The notes under the pieces: model-generated
What the model was told of the DNA's origin: nothing
Database searches by the model: none
The model's input: the letters and a program-made list of their open reading frames with translations, nothing else
From: a beta proteobacterium L13
GTDB lineage: Bacteria > Pseudomonadota > Gammaproteobacteria > Burkholderiales > Chromobacteriaceae
DNA length: 64,000 nucleotides
NCBI GenBank assembly: GCA_000335715.1
Contig: AMYZ01000001.1
Coordinates: forward strand, 186,001-250,000
Direction of reading: 5' to 3'
Translations under genes and position numbers: made by a program
In this document: positions 42,984-52,004 of the stretch, in pieces
Numbering within the stretch: position 1 is the stretch's first letter
How the letters are laid out: every line of letters starts with the position of its first letter

Positions 42984-44240
42984 ATGGCATCCCCGGCTTA
43001 TAAGCAATACGCGGTGCTGGCTAGTAGCACTGTGGCGTTCACTGTCTGTTTCATGATCTGGATGATGTTTGCTGTACTGGGCATTCCGATCAAGCAGCAA
43101 TTGGGCTTGAGTGAAACCCAATTCGGTATTTTGGCGGCCACACCGGTGCTATCAGGCTCGTTGATCCGCGTGCCGCTGGGCATCTGGACGGACCGCTTTG
43201 GCGGTCGCATCGTGCTGTTTGTGCTAATGCTGGCCAGTGTTGTACCCATTTACATTATGCAGTTTGCCACTGCGTACTGGCACTTTCTCACCATCGGTCT
43301 ATTTGTCGGTTTGGCTGGGGGTTCGTTTTCAGTAGGTACGCCTTATGTAGCGCGCTGGTTCCGGAAGGAACAGCAAGGCATGGCTATGGGTGTTTTCGGT
43401 GCAGGTAATGCGGGCTCTTCGCTTACCAAGCTGGTCGCACCTGGCATCATTGCTGCCGCTGGCTGGCAGATGGTGCCTACCGTGTACGCCGTAATTATGT
43501 TGGTGACTGCCATTCTATTTTGGGTTTTCTCTTACCACGATCCAAAGCATGTTGTGTCCAGTAAGGCTAGTTTGAGCCAGCAGTTGGCACTAATGAAAAA
43601 CCCAGCAGTGTTACGCTATTGCCAGTACTACTCCGTGGTGTTTGGCGGCTATGTGGCACTGGCGTTGTGGATGACGAAATACTACGTGGCCGAATATGGC
43701 TTCGATATCAAGCATGCAGCTTTTCTTGCCGCCTGCTTCTCCTTGCCTGGTGGCGTTTTGCGTGCGCTGGGGGGGTGGTTATCAGACAAGTATGGTGCTT
43801 ACAAAGTGACTTGGGGCGTGATGTGGGCGTGCTGGGTTGCTTTCTTTATCTTGTCTTATCCGCAAACTCACTTTGTCATTCAGACTGTTAAAGGCCCCCA
43901 GGGCTTCGAGATTGGTTTGAGTGCTACTTGGTTCACGCTGCTGCTGTTTGGTGTAGGCGTCGCCATGGCTATCGGCAAGGCGTCGGTGTTCAAGTTCATC
44001 GCGGACGAGTTTCCCGACAATATCGGTGCCGTCTCTGGCGTAGTTGGTTTGGCCGGCGGCCTGGGTGGCTTTCTGCTGCCCATCCTGTTTGGTCTGCTGG
44101 TGGACCTGACTGGTGTACGTTCTAGCTCGTTCATGCTGTTGTACGGTACTGTTTGCGTCAGCCTGGTTTGGATGCACTTCTCGTTCAAACCGGTAGCTCA
44201 GGCTCGACAGGCCGTGCTCAAACCTGCGGCTAACAACTAG
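42984..44240 (+). CDS. narK1: Nitrate/nitrite transporter, NarK1 type (MFS)
   Basis: A 418-residue twelve-helix transporter of the nitrate-nitrite porter family. Type I features: short loops, IWTDRFGGRIVLF, the nitrate-signature helix GLAGGSFSVGTPYVARWFRKEQQGMAMGVFGAGNAGSS, and a second signature GVVGLAGGLGGFLLPILFG. Type I members are usually proton-coupled nitrate importers. It is 66 bp upstream of narK2, forming the pair that in Paracoccus is a single fused protein. It should supply nitrate to the cytoplasmic NarG site. Confidence 0.94.
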   Translation: MASPAYKQYAVLASSTVAFTVCFMIWMMFAVLGIPIKQQLGLSETQFGILAATPVLSGSLIRVPLGIWTDRFGGRIVLFVLMLASVVPIYIMQFATAYWHFLTIGLFVGLAGGSFSVGTPYVARWFRKEQQGMAMGVFGAGNAGSSLTKLVAPGIIAAAGWQMVPTVYAVIMLVTAILFWVFSYHDPKHVVSSKASLSQQLALMKNPAVLRYCQYYSVVFGGYVALALWMTKYYVAEYGFDIKHAAFLAACFSLPGGVLRALGGWLSDKYGAYKVTWGVMWACWVAFFILSYPQTHFVIQTVKGPQGFEIGLSATWFTLLLFGVGVAMAIGKASVFKFIADEFPDNIGAVSGVVGLAGGLGGFLLPILFGLLVDLTGVRSSSFMLLYGTVCVSLVWMHFSFKPVAQARQAVLKPAANN

Positions 44241-44269
44241 CAAGGCACCTGTTTTCTCGGTTAACAAAC

Positions 44270-44291
44270 CGGGGCGGCAGGGGCCGCCCCG
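44270..44291 (+). other. Intercistronic hairpin between narK1 and narK2
   Basis: CGGGGCGGC (44270-44278) pairs with GCCGCCCCG (44283-44291) around AGGG, without a T-run. It ends just before the GGGAG ribosome site of narK2, so it is probably an mRNA-stability or processing element. Confidence 0.75.
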
Positions 44292-44306
44292 ACAAGGGAG
44301 CGAATC

Positions 44307-45689
44307 ATGTCTGAACACGTCCTTCACCGCTGGGAGCCGGAAAACCCGGCCTTCTGGCAACAACAAGGTAAGCCGGTGGCACGCCGCAACCTATGGCTGT
44401 CTATCCCCGCGCTGACACTGGCCTTCATCATCTGGCAAGTGTGGAGTGTGGCGGTACTGAACATGCCCAATATCGGCTTCAACTACACGCAAAACCAGCT
44501 GTTCTGGCTGGCCGCGCTGCCGGCGCTGTCCGGCGCCACGCTGCGCATTTTCTACAGCTTCATGGTGCCGATCTTCGGTGGTCGCAAGTGGACGGCTATC
44601 TCCACCGCCAGCCTGCTGATCCCGGCCATCGGTATCGGCTTTGCAGTGCAGGACACCTCCACCAGCTACGTCACCATGCTGATCCTGGCGCTGCTGTGTG
44701 GTTTTGGCGGCGGCAACTTCAGCTCGTCGATGTCCAACATCAGCTTCTTTTTCCCCAAAGCCGAAAAAGGCACCGCGCTGGGTCTGAACGCCGGCCTAGG
44801 TAACCTGGGCGTATCGGTGGTGCAGTTCGTGGTGCCTATCGTCATCACCATGGGCCTGTTCGGCAGCTTTGGCGGCGAGCCGCAAACCTGGGTAAAAGGT
44901 GCGGCCAGCAAGCAGATGTGGTTGCAGAACGCCGGCTTCGTGTGGGTGCCGTTCATTGTGCTGTCCACGCTGGCGGCCTGGTTCGGCATGAATGACCTTG
45001 CCTCGGCCAAAGCGTCGTTTGCCGATCAGGCGGTGATCTTCAAGCGCAAGCACAACTGGCTGATGTGCTGGCTGTATATCGGTACTTTTGGTTCCTTTAT
45101 CGGTTTCTCGGCGGGCTTCCCGTTGCTAGTCAAAGGCCAGTTCCCCGATATCGACCCCACCAAATACGTGTTCTTCGGCCCGCTGGTGGGGGCGTTGGCA
45201 CGTCCGATTGGCGGCTGGTTGGCCGACAAGATCGGCGGCGCTCGCGTGACTCAGGTGGTGTTTTTACTGATGATCGCGGCTGTATTTGCTGTAATCGGTT
45301 TCCTCCCTCACGCTGGCCAGGGTGGTAATTTCCAGGGTTTCTTTGCGATGTTCCTTTGTCTGTTTGCGCTGACGGGTATTGGTAATGGTTCCACCTTTAT
45401 GCAAGTGCCAGCCATCTTTCTGACACTACACAAACGTATGGCAGGTCGTAGCGAATCAGCACAAAAGCAGGCAGTGGCCGATGCAACTAAGGAGGCGGCT
45501 GCGGTGCTGGGCTTTTCCGGTGCCATCGGTGCCTACGGTGGTTTCTTCATTCCCAAAAGTTACGGCACGTCGATTGCCCTGACGGGGGGGGTAGAAGCCG
45601 CGCTGTATGCTTTCATCGCTTTTTATGTGACCTGCATGCTGGTGAACTGGTGGTTCTATGCCCGCAAAGGCGCGGAAATTCCGTGTTGA
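44307..45689 (+). CDS. narK2: Nitrate/nitrite antiporter, NarK2/NarU type (MFS)
   Basis: A 460-residue transporter related to E. coli NarK/NarU. Features: RNLWLSIPALTLAFIIWQVWSVAVLNMPNIGF, the signature CGFGGGNFSSSMSNISFFFPKAEKGTALGLNAGLGNLGVS, an extended loop near residues 190-215, and a C-terminal GFSGAIGAYGGFFIPKSYG. Type II members exchange nitrate for nitrite, preventing nitrite build-up while NarG is working. It ends before a strong terminator, so narG has its own promoter or depends on limited read-through. Confidence 0.95.
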   Translation: MSEHVLHRWEPENPAFWQQQGKPVARRNLWLSIPALTLAFIIWQVWSVAVLNMPNIGFNYTQNQLFWLAALPALSGATLRIFYSFMVPIFGGRKWTAISTASLLIPAIGIGFAVQDTSTSYVTMLILALLCGFGGGNFSSSMSNISFFFPKAEKGTALGLNAGLGNLGVSVVQFVVPIVITMGLFGSFGGEPQTWVKGAASKQMWLQNAGFVWVPFIVLSTLAAWFGMNDLASAKASFADQAVIFKRKHNWLMCWLYIGTFGSFIGFSAGFPLLVKGQFPDIDPTKYVFFGPLVGALARPIGGWLADKIGGARVTQVVFLLMIAAVFAVIGFLPHAGQGGNFQGFFAMFLCLFALTGIGNGSTFMQVPAIFLTLHKRMAGRSESAQKQAVADATKEAAAVLGFSGAIGAYGGFFIPKSYGTSIALTGGVEAALYAFIAFYVTCMLVNWWFYARKGAEIPC

Positions 45690-45733
45690 GCTAAATCGTT
45701 TTCTCCAAGCGGTGCGACGCGCTGCTTCTTTTC

Positions 45734-45759
45734 ACGCGCCCTACGGGGCGCGTTTTTTT
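45734..45759 (+). terminator. Rho-independent terminator after narK2
   Basis: ACGCGCCC (45734-45741) pairs with GGGCGCGT (45746-45753) with a stable TACG tetraloop, followed by seven T. Confidence 0.95.
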
Positions 45760-45987
45760 ATGCGCTGTTCGCTAAGCCGGACGGTGAATGTACGGATGGA
45801 GATAGCGTTGGTGGCTAAGCCTTTGGGAGTAGGAGGACTCCTCCCTCTGCCGCTGCAGTTTGCCACCAGTGGGGAATGGGAGGCGAGCTGGCCTGCGCCT
45901 AAGCTTGGTAGCGTGAATCGGGGTATCCGCATACCGCTTGCGGCCAACCTAAGCAGGCCGCAGCGGCGGCAAACACACGGAGGCAAA
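45760..45987 (+). other. narG leader and promoter region
   Basis: The 228-bp gap holds a GGAGG-ACT-CCTCC dyad (about 45833-45845), one GCGGCCAACC copy (45940-45949) and a strong ribosome site (GGAGGC) before narG. The reading frame of narG stays open through this region back to 45658, but that extension crosses a terminator and is not coding. I see no clear FNR box. Confidence 0.45.
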
Positions 45988-48900
45988 ATGAGCCACTTTC
46001 TCGACAGACTAAATTTTCTTGGCAAGGTAAGGTCCACCTTTGCTGATGGCCACGGCGCAGTAGTAAACGAAGATCGTAAGTGGGAAGACGGTTACCGGCA
46101 GCGCTGGCAGCACGACAAAATTGTGCGCTCCACCCATGGCGTAAACTGTACCGGCTCTTGCAGCTGGAAGGTTTACGTGAAGAACGGGCTGATTACCTGG
46201 GAAACCCAGCAGACAGACTACCCGCGCACGCGGCCGGATCTACCTAACCACGAGCCGCGCGGCTGTCCGCGTGGTGCGTCGTACAGCTGGTATGTTTACT
46301 CGGCACAGCGTGTGAAGTACCCCATGGTACGTGGCCGTCTGATGAGGATGTGGCGAGAGGCCAGGCAGAAGATGGGTGCTATTGATGCCTGGCAGCTCAT
46401 TAGCCAGAATCCTGAAACTGCCAATGAATATAAGAGTAAACGTGGCCAGGGTGGCTTTGTTCGTGCTAGCTGGGACGAAGTAAACGAAATAATTGCGGCA
46501 GCAAACGCGTTCACCATCAAAAACTATGGTCCTGACCGCGTTGTAGGCTTTTCACCCATTCCAGCGATGTCGATGGTGAGCTATGCCGCTGGCAGCCGTT
46601 ACCTAAGCCTGATCGGGGGGGTGCCGCTATCGTTTTATGACTGGTACTGCGACTTGCCGCCAGCCAGCCCGCAAATTTGGGGCGAACAGACTGACGTAGC
46701 CGAATCGGCAGATTGGTATAACAGTAACTACCTGATGGTGTGGGGCTCCAACATTCCGATGACGCGTACCCCGGATGCCCACTTTTATACCGAAGTGCGC
46801 TACAAGGGCACCAAAACGGTGGCCGTCTCGTCCGACTTTGGCGAAATGGCTAAGTTTGGCGATATTTGGCTCGCACCGAAGCAGGGTACCGACGCGGCAT
46901 TGGCCATGGCTATGGGCCACGTTATCTTCAAAGAATTTCACCTCGATAAGCCATCCGACTACTTTACCGGCTACATACGCCAGTACACCGACATGCCGAT
47001 GCTGGTGACGCTGAAAGCTCAGGATGGTCGCTATGTGCCGGACTACTTCCTGCGTGCATCCAACCTGGTGGACAACCTGGGTCAGGACAACAACCCCGAA
47101 TGGAAAACCCTGGTGCTGGACGAGCTTAGCGGCGAGCTGGTAGCGCCCAATGGTTCGGTGGGCTTCCGTTGGGGCCAAAGCGGCAAGTGGAATCTGGAAG
47201 AAAAAGACGGTGCCGGCAATGGCCGCGACATCAAGGCCCGCCTGTCTCTGATCGACCAGCGTGACGCCGTGGTGGGTGTGGGCTTCCCATACTTCGGCAG
47301 CGAGCATGACGAGCTGTTGGAGCGTAACGTCCCGGTAAAACGGGTTCGTCTGGCCGACGGTAGCGACGCGCTGGTGGCCACTGTGTTCGACTTGATGGCG
47401 GCCAACTACGGTATCGACCGTGGTCTGGGCGGCGGCAACGTGGCGCGCGACTATATGGACGACGTGCCCTACACCCCGGCTTGGCAGCAAAAGCATACCG
47501 GCGTAAAACCAGAGATGGTGATCCAGGTGGCTCGGGAATTTGCTCGTAATGCCGACGAGACACATGGCCGCTCGATGGTAATCGTCGGCGCCGCGCTGAA
47601 CCATTGGTATCACATGGATATGACCTACCGCGGCATCATCAACATGCTGATGATGTGTGGTTGTATCGGTCAGAGTGGTGGTGGCTGGTGCCACTATGTG
47701 GGCCAGGAGAAGTTGCGCCCGCAGACAGGATGGGCACCGCTGGCTTTTGCCTCTGACTGGGTACGCCCATCGCGCCAGATGAATGGCACTAGCTTCTTCT
47801 ATGCCCATACCAGCCAGTGGCGTCACGAGAAACTGGGTGTTGGTGAAATCTTGGCTCCTACTGCCGATGGCAAAATGGGCAATATGGCGCTGATCGACTA
47901 CAACGCCAAGGCCGAGCGCATGGGCTGGCTGCCGTCTGCACCACAGCTCACCACCAACCCGCTTGACGTGGTGCGCGACGCTGAAGCCGCAGGGCAAGAC
48001 CCGGTGGCCTACGCCGTGTCGCAGCTGAAATCTGGCAAGTTGGATATGAGCTGTAACGACCCGGACAACCCGAAAAACTTCCCGCGTAACATGTTCGTGT
48101 GGCGTTCCAACATCCTGGGTAGCTCTGGCAAGGGCCACGAGTATTTCCTCAAATACCTGCTGGGTACTCAAAACGCGGTAATGAATGGCGAGGAAGGCTG
48201 CATCAAGCCTACCGAAATCAACGTGCGACCGGCAGCCGAAGGTAAACTCGACCTGTTGGTTGTGCTGGACTTCCGCATGTCCACCACTTGCCTGTATGGC
48301 GACATCGTGCTACCGACGGCTACGTGGTATGAGAAGGATGACCTGAACACTTCCGACATGCATCCCTTCATCCACCCGCTGTCCGAGGCCGTGCAGCCGT
48401 TGTGGCAAGCTCGCAGCGACTGGGAGATCTACAAGGGTTTTGCCAAGGCGCTCACTAACGTTGGTGGTGACTACCTGGGTACCCGTAAGGATCTGGTACT
48501 GACCCCGCTAATGCACGATACGCCAGAAGAGCTAGGCCAGCCGTTCGACCCGCGCGACTGGAAAAAAGGCGAGTGCGAACCAGTGCCTGGCAAAACCATG
48601 CCCAAAATGACGGTGGTTGAGCGCGACTATCGCAAGATTTATGACAAGTTTACCGCTATTGGCCCCTTGCTGGAAAAAGTGGGTAACGGCGGCAAGGGTA
48701 TCGGTTGGAAAACTGCGCACGAAGTAGATGTATTGCGCGGCCTCAACAAGACGGTGCAGGGCGGGGTGGCCGACGGCCAGCCGCGTCTGGATAGCGCTAT
48801 CGACGCTGCCGAGATGATCCTGACACTGGCTCCGGAAACCAATGGCCACGTGGCGGTAAAAGCCTGGGATGCGCTGTCCAAGGTAACCGGCCGTGATCAC

Positions 48901-49674
48901 ACTCACCTGGCCTTGCCGCGCGAGCACGACAGCATCCGCTTCCGTGACGTACAGGCCCAGCCGCGCAAGATCATCAGTTCGCCAACCTGGTCCGGTCTGG
49001 AAAGCGAGGAGGTGAGCTACAACGCTGGCTACACCAACGTACATGAACTGATCCCATGGCGCACGCTCACCGGCCGCCAGCAGTTCTATCAGGATCACCA
49101 GTGGATGCGCGCCTTCGGCGAAGGCCTGTGCGTGTACCGCCCGCACGTGGACCTGAAAACCACGGCTGCCATCTTGGGCAAGAAGCCCAATGGCAACAGC
49201 GAAATCGTACTGAACTGGATTACGCCGCACCAGAAGTGGGGTATCCACAGTACTTACTCCGACAACCTGCGCATGCTCACCCTAAGCCGTGGCGGCCCAC
49301 ACGTGTGGATCTCCGAGATTGACGCCAAGAAGGCCGGCATCGTGGACAACGATTGGATCGAGGTATTCAACGTAAACGGCACGCTCACTGCCCGCGCCGT
49401 GGTATCGCAGCGCGTGCCAGAAGGCATGAGCCTGATGTACCACGCCCAGGAAAAGATCGTGAACGTGCCTGGTGCCGAAATCAGCGGTAAGCGCGGTGGC
49501 ATCCACAACTCGGTGACACGAACAGTAACCAAGCCCACGCACATGATCGGCGGCTACGCACAGCTGGCCTGGGGCTTTAACTACTACGGCACCGTGGGCG
49601 CAAACCGCGACGAGTTCGTGGTGATACGCAAGATGAAGAACGTGGACTGGATGGATCGTCCACTGGCCGAGTAA
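45988..49674 (+). CDS. narG: Respiratory nitrate reductase alpha subunit
   Basis: The 1228-residue catalytic subunit reduces nitrate to nitrite at bis-MGD on the cytoplasmic side of the membrane. The start at 45988 (MSHFLDRLNFLGK) matches NarG N-termini and has GGAGGC before it. The FS0 cluster ligands are His50, Cys54 and Cys58 (THGVNCTGSC) and Cys93 (RGCPRGASYS). The molybdenum ligand Asp lies in WYCDLPPASP. No Tat signal is present, as expected. Length agrees with E. coli NarG (1247). It is followed by a perfect 15-bp hairpin and narH. Confidence 0.97.
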   Translation: MSHFLDRLNFLGKVRSTFADGHGAVVNEDRKWEDGYRQRWQHDKIVRSTHGVNCTGSCSWKVYVKNGLITWETQQTDYPRTRPDLPNHEPRGCPRGASYSWYVYSAQRVKYPMVRGRLMRMWREARQKMGAIDAWQLISQNPETANEYKSKRGQGGFVRASWDEVNEIIAAANAFTIKNYGPDRVVGFSPIPAMSMVSYAAGSRYLSLIGGVPLSFYDWYCDLPPASPQIWGEQTDVAESADWYNSNYLMVWGSNIPMTRTPDAHFYTEVRYKGTKTVAVSSDFGEMAKFGDIWLAPKQGTDAALAMAMGHVIFKEFHLDKPSDYFTGYIRQYTDMPMLVTLKAQDGRYVPDYFLRASNLVDNLGQDNNPEWKTLVLDELSGELVAPNGSVGFRWGQSGKWNLEEKDGAGNGRDIKARLSLIDQRDAVVGVGFPYFGSEHDELLERNVPVKRVRLADGSDALVATVFDLMAANYGIDRGLGGGNVARDYMDDVPYTPAWQQKHTGVKPEMVIQVAREFARNADETHGRSMVIVGAALNHWYHMDMTYRGIINMLMMCGCIGQSGGGWCHYVGQEKLRPQTGWAPLAFASDWVRPSRQMNGTSFFYAHTSQWRHEKLGVGEILAPTADGKMGNMALIDYNAKAERMGWLPSAPQLTTNPLDVVRDAEAAGQDPVAYAVSQLKSGKLDMSCNDPDNPKNFPRNMFVWRSNILGSSGKGHEYFLKYLLGTQNAVMNGEEGCIKPTEINVRPAAEGKLDLLVVLDFRMSTTCLYGDIVLPTATWYEKDDLNTSDMHPFIHPLSEAVQPLWQARSDWEIYKGFAKALTNVGGDYLGTRKDLVLTPLMHDTPEELGQPFDPRDWKKGECEPVPGKTMPKMTVVERDYRKIYDKFTAIGPLLEKVGNGGKGIGWKTAHEVDVLRGLNKTVQGGVADGQPRLDSAIDAAEMILTLAPETNGHVAVKAWDALSKVTGRDHTHLALPREHDSIRFRDVQAQPRKIISSPTWSGLESEEVSYNAGYTNVHELIPWRTLTGRQQFYQDHQWMRAFGEGLCVYRPHVDLKTTAAILGKKPNGNSEIVLNWITPHQKWGIHSTYSDNLRMLTLSRGGPHVWISEIDAKKAGIVDNDWIEVFNVNGTLTARAVVSQRVPEGMSLMYHAQEKIVNVPGAEISGKRGGIHNSVTRTVTKPTHMIGGYAQLAWGFNYYGTVGANRDEFVVIRKMKNVDWMDRPLAE

Positions 49675-49693
49675 GCCGTCTCAGACTGGATAC

Positions 49694-49727
49694 GTGACGC
49701 TAGCAGGCCGCAGCCTGCTAGCGTCAC
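49694..49727 (+). other. Perfect 15-bp intercistronic hairpin between narG and narH
   Basis: GTGACGCTAGCAGGC (49694-49708) and its exact complement (49713-49727) close a CGCA loop. No T-run follows, and the narH ribosome site AAGGAG starts six bases later. This arrangement fits mRNA 3'-end protection or processing, not termination, because narHJI must be expressed. Confidence 0.85.
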
Positions 49728-49746
49728 AAGACAAGGAGTTTTTCAC

Positions 49747-51303
49747 ATGAAAATCCGTGCCCAAATCGGTATGGTGCTCAACCTCGACAAGTGCATCGGT
49801 TGCCATACCTGTTCGGTAACCTGCAAAAACGTGTGGACCAGCCGCGACGGTATCGAGTACGCCTGGTTCAACAACGTGGAAACCAAGCCCGGCATCGGCT
49901 ATCCCAAGGACTGGGAAAACCAGGATAAGTGGCAGGGCGGCTGGGTACGCAAAGCTAATGGCAAGCTGGAGCCGCGTCAGGGCGGCCGGCTGAAGATTCT
50001 GGCCAATATTTTTGCTAACCCCAACTTACCGGCTATCGACGAGTATTACGAGCCGTTTACCTACGACTACGAGCACCTGCAGAACGCGCCGGAAATGATC
50101 ACGCCGCCTACCGCCCGTCCGGTATCGGTGCTGACTGGCAAGAAGATGGACAAAATCGAATGGGGCCCGAACTGGGAAGACGACCTGGGTGGTGAATTCA
50201 GCAAGCGCAGCAAGGACGCCTTGTTCGAGGGCATCCAGAAGGAAATGTACTCGGCCTTCGAGAACACTTTCATGATGTACCTGCCGCGCCTGTGCGAGCA
50301 CTGCCTGAACCCGGCCTGCGTGGCCAGCTGCCCGTCTGGCTCCATCTACAAACGTGAAGACGATGGTATTGTACTGATCGACCAGGACAAGTGCCGTGGT
50401 TGGCGCATGTGTGTGTCTGGCTGCCCGTACAAGAAAATTTACTACAACTGGACCACCGGTAAGGCCGAGAAGTGCATCTTCTGCTACCCGCGCATTGAGG
50501 CCGGCCAGCCTACTGTGTGTTCGGAAACCTGCGTTGGCCGCATTCGCTACCTGGGTGTGCTGCTGTACGACGCAGACAAGATCGAAGCCGCCGCCAGTGT
50601 GGAAGACCCGAAGAGCCTGTACGAGGCGCAACTGGGTGTGTTCCTGGACCCGCACTCCAGCACCGTGCAGGAAGAGGCTCGCAAGCAGGGCATTCCGGAA
50701 GCCTGGCTCACCGCAGCGCAAAAGTCACCGGTGTACAAGATGGCCATGGAATGGAAAGTGGCATTTCCACTGCATCCGGAATACCGCACGCTGCCGATGG
50801 TGTGGTATATCCCGCCGCTATCTCCCATCCAGAGTGCTATGGAAAACGGTTTGATCGGCGAAAACGGCATCATCCCAGACGTGAAAGACCTGCGTATCCC
50901 GATTCGTTATCTGGCCAATTTGCTGACTGCCGGCAAGGAAGAGCCGGTGGTGAGAGCGCTGGAGACCATGGTCGCCATGCGCCGCTACATGCGCGCCAAG
51001 AGTATCCATAAGCAAGTGGATGAGACCACGTTGAAAGGCACGCACCTAAAACCTCTTCAAGTCGAAGAAATGTACCAGGTGATGGCCATCGCCAACTACG
51101 AAGACCGCTTCGTTATCCCGTCCAGCCATAAGGAAATGGTGGAAAACACCTTTGATGACAAGGCCAGCTGCGGCTTCACCTTTGGTAACGGCTGCTCTGG
51201 CGGATCATCTGAATCTAGCTTATTTGGCAAGAAGAAGGCCACGCCTATTGTGTTCCACGATATGCGGCGCGATCGCAAAGCCAACACCGGGAGTAAGTCA
51301 TGA
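49747..51303 (+). CDS. narH: Respiratory nitrate reductase beta subunit
   Basis: The 518-residue iron-sulfur subunit carries electrons from NarI to NarG. Four cysteine groups are visible: CIGCHTCSVTCKNVW near the start, CEHCLNPACVASCPSG, CRGWRMCVSGCPYKK and CIFCYPRIEAGQPTVCSETC. In the third group a Trp replaces one Cys (CRGW), which gives the [3Fe-4S] cluster of NarH. Its stop overlaps the narJ start. The C-terminus has a Cys/Gly/Ser patch (ASCGFTFGNGCSGGSSESS). Confidence 0.97.
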   Translation: MKIRAQIGMVLNLDKCIGCHTCSVTCKNVWTSRDGIEYAWFNNVETKPGIGYPKDWENQDKWQGGWVRKANGKLEPRQGGRLKILANIFANPNLPAIDEYYEPFTYDYEHLQNAPEMITPPTARPVSVLTGKKMDKIEWGPNWEDDLGGEFSKRSKDALFEGIQKEMYSAFENTFMMYLPRLCEHCLNPACVASCPSGSIYKREDDGIVLIDQDKCRGWRMCVSGCPYKKIYYNWTTGKAEKCIFCYPRIEAGQPTVCSETCVGRIRYLGVLLYDADKIEAAASVEDPKSLYEAQLGVFLDPHSSTVQEEARKQGIPEAWLTAAQKSPVYKMAMEWKVAFPLHPEYRTLPMVWYIPPLSPIQSAMENGLIGENGIIPDVKDLRIPIRYLANLLTAGKEEPVVRALETMVAMRRYMRAKSIHKQVDETTLKGTHLKPLQVEEMYQVMAIANYEDRFVIPSSHKEMVENTFDDKASCGFTFGNGCSGGSSESSLFGKKKATPIVFHDMRRDRKANTGSKS

Positions 51304-51956
51304 CACCAAGCATTGTTTACCGTGCACTGAGCACATTACTGGTGTACCCGGAGGCTGAATTACAAGCAGCTATTCCAGAATTGGCCAACACACTTGCCGT
51401 GGAGCCGGATGTATTACGTGGTGTCCAGCCGTTACTGACAAGGTTATCAGGAGGGGACTTGATAGAGTTGCAGCAAGACTATGTACAGCTATTCGACCGC
51501 AACCCCAGTCATTCGCTGCACCTGTTCGAGCACATTCATGGCGAAGATCGTGCCCGTGGCCAAGCCATGGTGGACTTAATTGATGAGTATCGTCGGCATG
51601 GCTTTGAGCCAGTAGCTGATGAGCTGCCTGATTATGTGCCGCTATTCCTTGAGTTCATTTCGCTGTGCGAGGCTGACGAAGCCGCTCGTTTACTGGGTGA
51701 TGCCGTACATGTGCTGGCCCACGTGTCCAAGAAACTGGCAGATAGCGGCTCGGCTTACGCCGGGGTGCTGGATGCGCTGGTGTGGTTGTCGCCAGTGGCC
51801 CCCGAGCCGTTGACGGTACCGCCGGTCCGCGACATGGACGAGGCTCTGGAAACCTTCGGCCCCGGAGTCGACGGTGTGGAGCCTCTACTGAAGCCAGCTA
51901 TGCCGTCTGTGGCCACAGTCAACTTTTATCCTAAGGGCCACGCTGCTACCCGTTAA
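51300..51956 (+). CDS. narJ: Nitrate reductase assembly chaperone
   Basis: A 218-residue helical cytoplasmic chaperone that holds apo-NarGH until cofactors are inserted. It overlaps narH by four bases (ATGA). Conserved features: YRALSTLLVYPEAELQ, the core QQDYVQLFDRNPSHSLHLFEHIHGEDRARGQAMVDL, and ELPDYVPLFLEFISLCE. The Pro-rich C-terminal part is usual. It is not part of the final enzyme. Confidence 0.94.
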   Translation: MTPSIVYRALSTLLVYPEAELQAAIPELANTLAVEPDVLRGVQPLLTRLSGGDLIELQQDYVQLFDRNPSHSLHLFEHIHGEDRARGQAMVDLIDEYRRHGFEPVADELPDYVPLFLEFISLCEADEAARLLGDAVHVLAHVSKKLADSGSAYAGVLDALVWLSPVAPEPLTVPPVRDMDEALETFGPGVDGVEPLLKPAMPSVATVNFYPKGHAATR

Positions 51957-51963
51957 CCACGCA

Positions 51964-51990
51964 TGTGGCCAGTCGTTAAGGTTGGCCACA
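51964..51990 (+). other. Intercistronic hairpin between narJ and narI
   Basis: TGTGGCCA (51964-51971) and TGGCCACA (51983-51990) form an 8-bp stem with an 11-nt loop containing GTTGG-like sequence. It looks like a diverged inverted pair of the window repeat. The narI ribosome site follows two bases later. Confidence 0.65.
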
Positions 51991-52004
51991 GCAAGGAGAA
52001 AACA

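Noticed and set aside
45658-45987. N-terminal extension of narG by 110 codons
   Set aside because: It would overlap narK2 and read through a strong terminator. The ATG at 45988 has a good ribosome site and the family N-terminus.
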